This document shows positions 7,277 to 8,232 of a DNA stretch of 8,232 nucleotides, one piece after another (position 1 is the stretch's first letter; each line of letters begins with the position of its first letter). The position numbers and the translations under genes are program-made. The stretch lies in the NCBI GenBank assembly GCA_902783445.1, contig CACZQX010000053.1, forward strand, positions 1-8,232, read 5' to 3'. The notes under the pieces were generated by a model. It saw only the letters and a program-made list of their open reading frames with translations. It did no database searches and was not told the DNA's origin. The stretch comes from an uncultured Lachnospiraceae bacterium (GTDB lineage Bacteria > Bacillota > Clostridia > Lachnospirales > Lachnospiraceae).

Positions 7277-7282
7277 CTCCTC
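7277..7282 (-). promoter_or_regulatory. Ribosome binding site that decides the cheY start
   Basis: The minus strand reads GAGGAG, a strong Shine-Dalgarno. It is 9 nt from the ATG at 7267 and only 3 nt from the in-frame GTG at 7273, so the ATG form beginning MAKNILICDD is favoured. An ATG directly after the site is followed at once by TGA in another frame and is not a gene. Confidence 0.75.
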
Positions 7283-7308
7283 TTCTGGTTTAAAAAATAC
7301 CCATTATT

Positions 7309-7337
7309 ATTTTATCAAAGCATTGAAAGAATTACAA
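7309..7337 (-). promoter_or_regulatory. Candidate sigma-A promoter in the fliY-cheY gap
   Basis: On the minus strand TTGTAA (7337-7332, 4 of 6 to TTGACA) is followed after exactly 17 bases by TAAAAT (7314-7309, 5 of 6 to TATAAT). A TG one base before the -10 makes it an extended -10. A start near G 7302 would give a leader of about 35 nt to the cheY ATG, including its strong ribosome binding site. If real, it would let cheY and the export genes be transcribed apart from the upstream operon. AT-rich DNA often produces such matches by chance, and the upstream arm overlaps the space right after the fliY stop. Confidence 0.35.
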
Positions 7338-7340
7338 TAC

Positions 7341-8232
7341 CTATTGGTTCTGAATTATTTCAGTAACCCTTATACCGAAACTTTCTTCAATGACTACAAC
7401 CTCGCCTTTTGCAACGAATTTGCCGTTTACAAGCACATCTATAGGCTCGCCGGCCATCTTATCAAGTTCGATAATTGTACCCGGTGCAAAGTCCAAAATT
7501 TCCTGAATGGATTTTGAAGTACGACCGAGTTCTGCCGTAACTTCCAAAGGAACATCCATAATAAGACCGATGTTTTCCCTCTGCTCCATTGTGATAGGAT
7601 TTGGCGCAAATTGTGTAAACTGAGCCGGCTGAACATTAACATCCGGCTGCGGAGCATAATACATAGGCATGCCCTGCGGCATTTGCTGCATCGGCATTCC
7701 TTGCGGTGGCATTTGCTGCATCGGCATTCCCTGCGGTGGCATTTGCTGCATTGGCATTCCTTGCGGTGCTGCCTGCGGAGCCGGCGCAGGTGCAGGTGCC
7801 GCATCAGGTGTTACGCTTGCCTGAACATCTGCGGCTGCAGGTTCTTCGATAGGCGCATCTCCGCCTTTTTCAAGAGAAACCTCAAATTTTTCGCAAAGAT
7901 GTTTCGCAAAATCAATCGGATAAAGCTGCATAATCTGTGAATCCACAAGATCGCCGATAACCATGCTGAATGAAATTTTAACGAAAATATCATTTACAAA
8001 TTCATCAAGATTTGCATCCGCAGGAGCGGCTTCACCGTCATTCAAATCAATAAGAGATGCCGTTGGAGGTAAAATATCTATTTTCATATCAAGCATTGAT
8101 GAAATAGATGTTGCGGCCGAACCCATCATCTGGTTCATAGCCTCTCCGATGGCGCTTAAGTGAAGATCTGTGATTTCTCCATCCACATTGGATCCGTCTC
8201 CACCCATCATAAGGTCGGTAATAATCTTAACG
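7341..8232 (-). CDS. fliY: FliY, flagellar switch protein and CheY-P phosphatase, C-terminal part
   Basis: The reading frame is open to the right window edge, so the gene starts outside; 296 residues are visible (numbered from the first full codon). FliY is the Firmicutes switch protein that combines a CheC-like phosphatase domain with a FliN-type SpoA domain. Visible residues 1-13 (VKIITDLMMGGDG) are mid-CheC sequence. The second phosphatase motif follows: Ser26-xxx-Glu30-xx-Asn33-(x22)-Pro56, all key residues intact. The CheC part ends near 115. A long Pro/Ala/Met/Gln linker (about 117-212) contains the three-unit decapeptide repeat. The SpoA domain runs from about 220 to 294 (IGLIMDVPLEVTAELGRT to the end). 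It ends with TAG 73 nt before cheY. The neighbouring cheY is the expected substrate. The first phosphatase site and any FliM-like N-terminal CheY-P binding peptide would lie upstream and cannot be judged. Confidence 0.95.
   Translation of the reverse strand, partial: VKIITDLMMGGDGSNVDGEITDLHLSAIGEAMNQMMGSAATSISSMLDMKIDILPPTASLIDLNDGEAAPADANLDEFVNDIFVKISFSMVIGDLVDSQIMQLYPIDFAKHLCEKFEVSLEKGGDAPIEEPAAADVQASVTPDAAPAPAPAPQAAPQGMPMQQMPPQGMPMQQMPPQGMPMQQMPQGMPMYYAPQPDVNVQPAQFTQFAPNPITMEQRENIGLIMDVPLEVTAELGRTSKSIQEILDFAPGTIIELDKMAGEPIDVLVNGKFVAKGEVVVIEESFGIRVTEIIQNQ
7678..7767 (-). repeat. Three tandem 30-bp repeats encoding a Pro/Met/Gln decapeptide in FliY
   Basis: Three adjacent 30-bp units (7678-7707, 7708-7737, 7738-7767) differ from each other at only one or two bases. 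They encode PQGMPMQQMP three times, followed by a degenerate partial copy (PQGMPMYYAP) whose DNA lies at about 7650-7677. The repeats fall in the flexible linker between the CheC and SpoA domains. The unit is a whole number of codons, so copy-number change keeps the frame. Near identity at the DNA level, including synonymous positions, points to recent duplication. Confidence 0.92.

Noticed and set aside
7678..7767. CRISPR-like array
   Set aside because: The units are directly adjacent without spacers and are in-frame coding repeats of FliY.
7611..7940. Plus-strand frame with His/Leu/Arg/Trp repeats
   Set aside because: It is only the complement of the FliY 30-bp repeat read in another frame; there is no sign of a real protein.

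Overview
The window is a contiguous piece of a flagellar/chemotaxis operon from a motile, low-to-moderate GC Gram-positive bacterium. Gene order (read on the minus strand, right to left: fliY-cheY-fliO-fliP-fliQ-fliR-flhB-flhA-flhF-flhG) matches the core fla/che operon of Firmicutes. FliY in place of a short FliN, a single-domain cheY between fliY and fliO, and strong GGAGG-type ribosome binding sites all agree with this. The overall style suggests class Clostridia, perhaps Lachnospiraceae; that finer placement is inference from protein flavour, not proven here. All genes lie on the minus strand, and no convincing plus-strand gene was found.

Layout: 8232-7341 is the 3' part of fliY (switch/CheY-P phosphatase), whose start lies beyond the right edge. 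It contains a proline/methionine/glutamine linker built on a nearly perfect 30-bp tandem repeat. A 73-bp gap with a candidate internal promoter precedes cheY (7267-6905). The type III export gate follows: fliO (6912-6529, TTG start overlapping cheY), fliP (6480-5641), fliQ (5580-5314), fliR (5314-4538), flhB (4531-3383) and flhA (3359-1323). Then come the flagellar placement/number genes flhF (1326-106) and flhG (from 104, cut by the left edge).

How they work together: FliP, FliQ and FliR form the membrane export channel, with FliO as an assembly factor. FlhB gates substrate class after self-cleavage at NPTH, and FlhA supplies the cytoplasmic docking ring. FlhF (SRP-type GTPase) and FlhG (MinD-like ATPase, whose N-terminus activates FlhF) set where and how many flagella are built. 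CheY-P controls rotation through the switch, and FliY sits in the switch and removes the phosphate from CheY-P. Tight spacing (ATGA, TAATG and 8-nt overlaps) suggests translational coupling along one long transcript. The only sizeable gaps are upstream of cheY, fliP and fliQ, and each holds a possible regulatory structure.

No undescribed multi-gene system is visible. The points worth a second look are small: the expandable FliY repeat, a 10-bp hairpin between fliP and fliQ, a promoter-like site before cheY, and start-codon choices for flhA, cheY and fliO.
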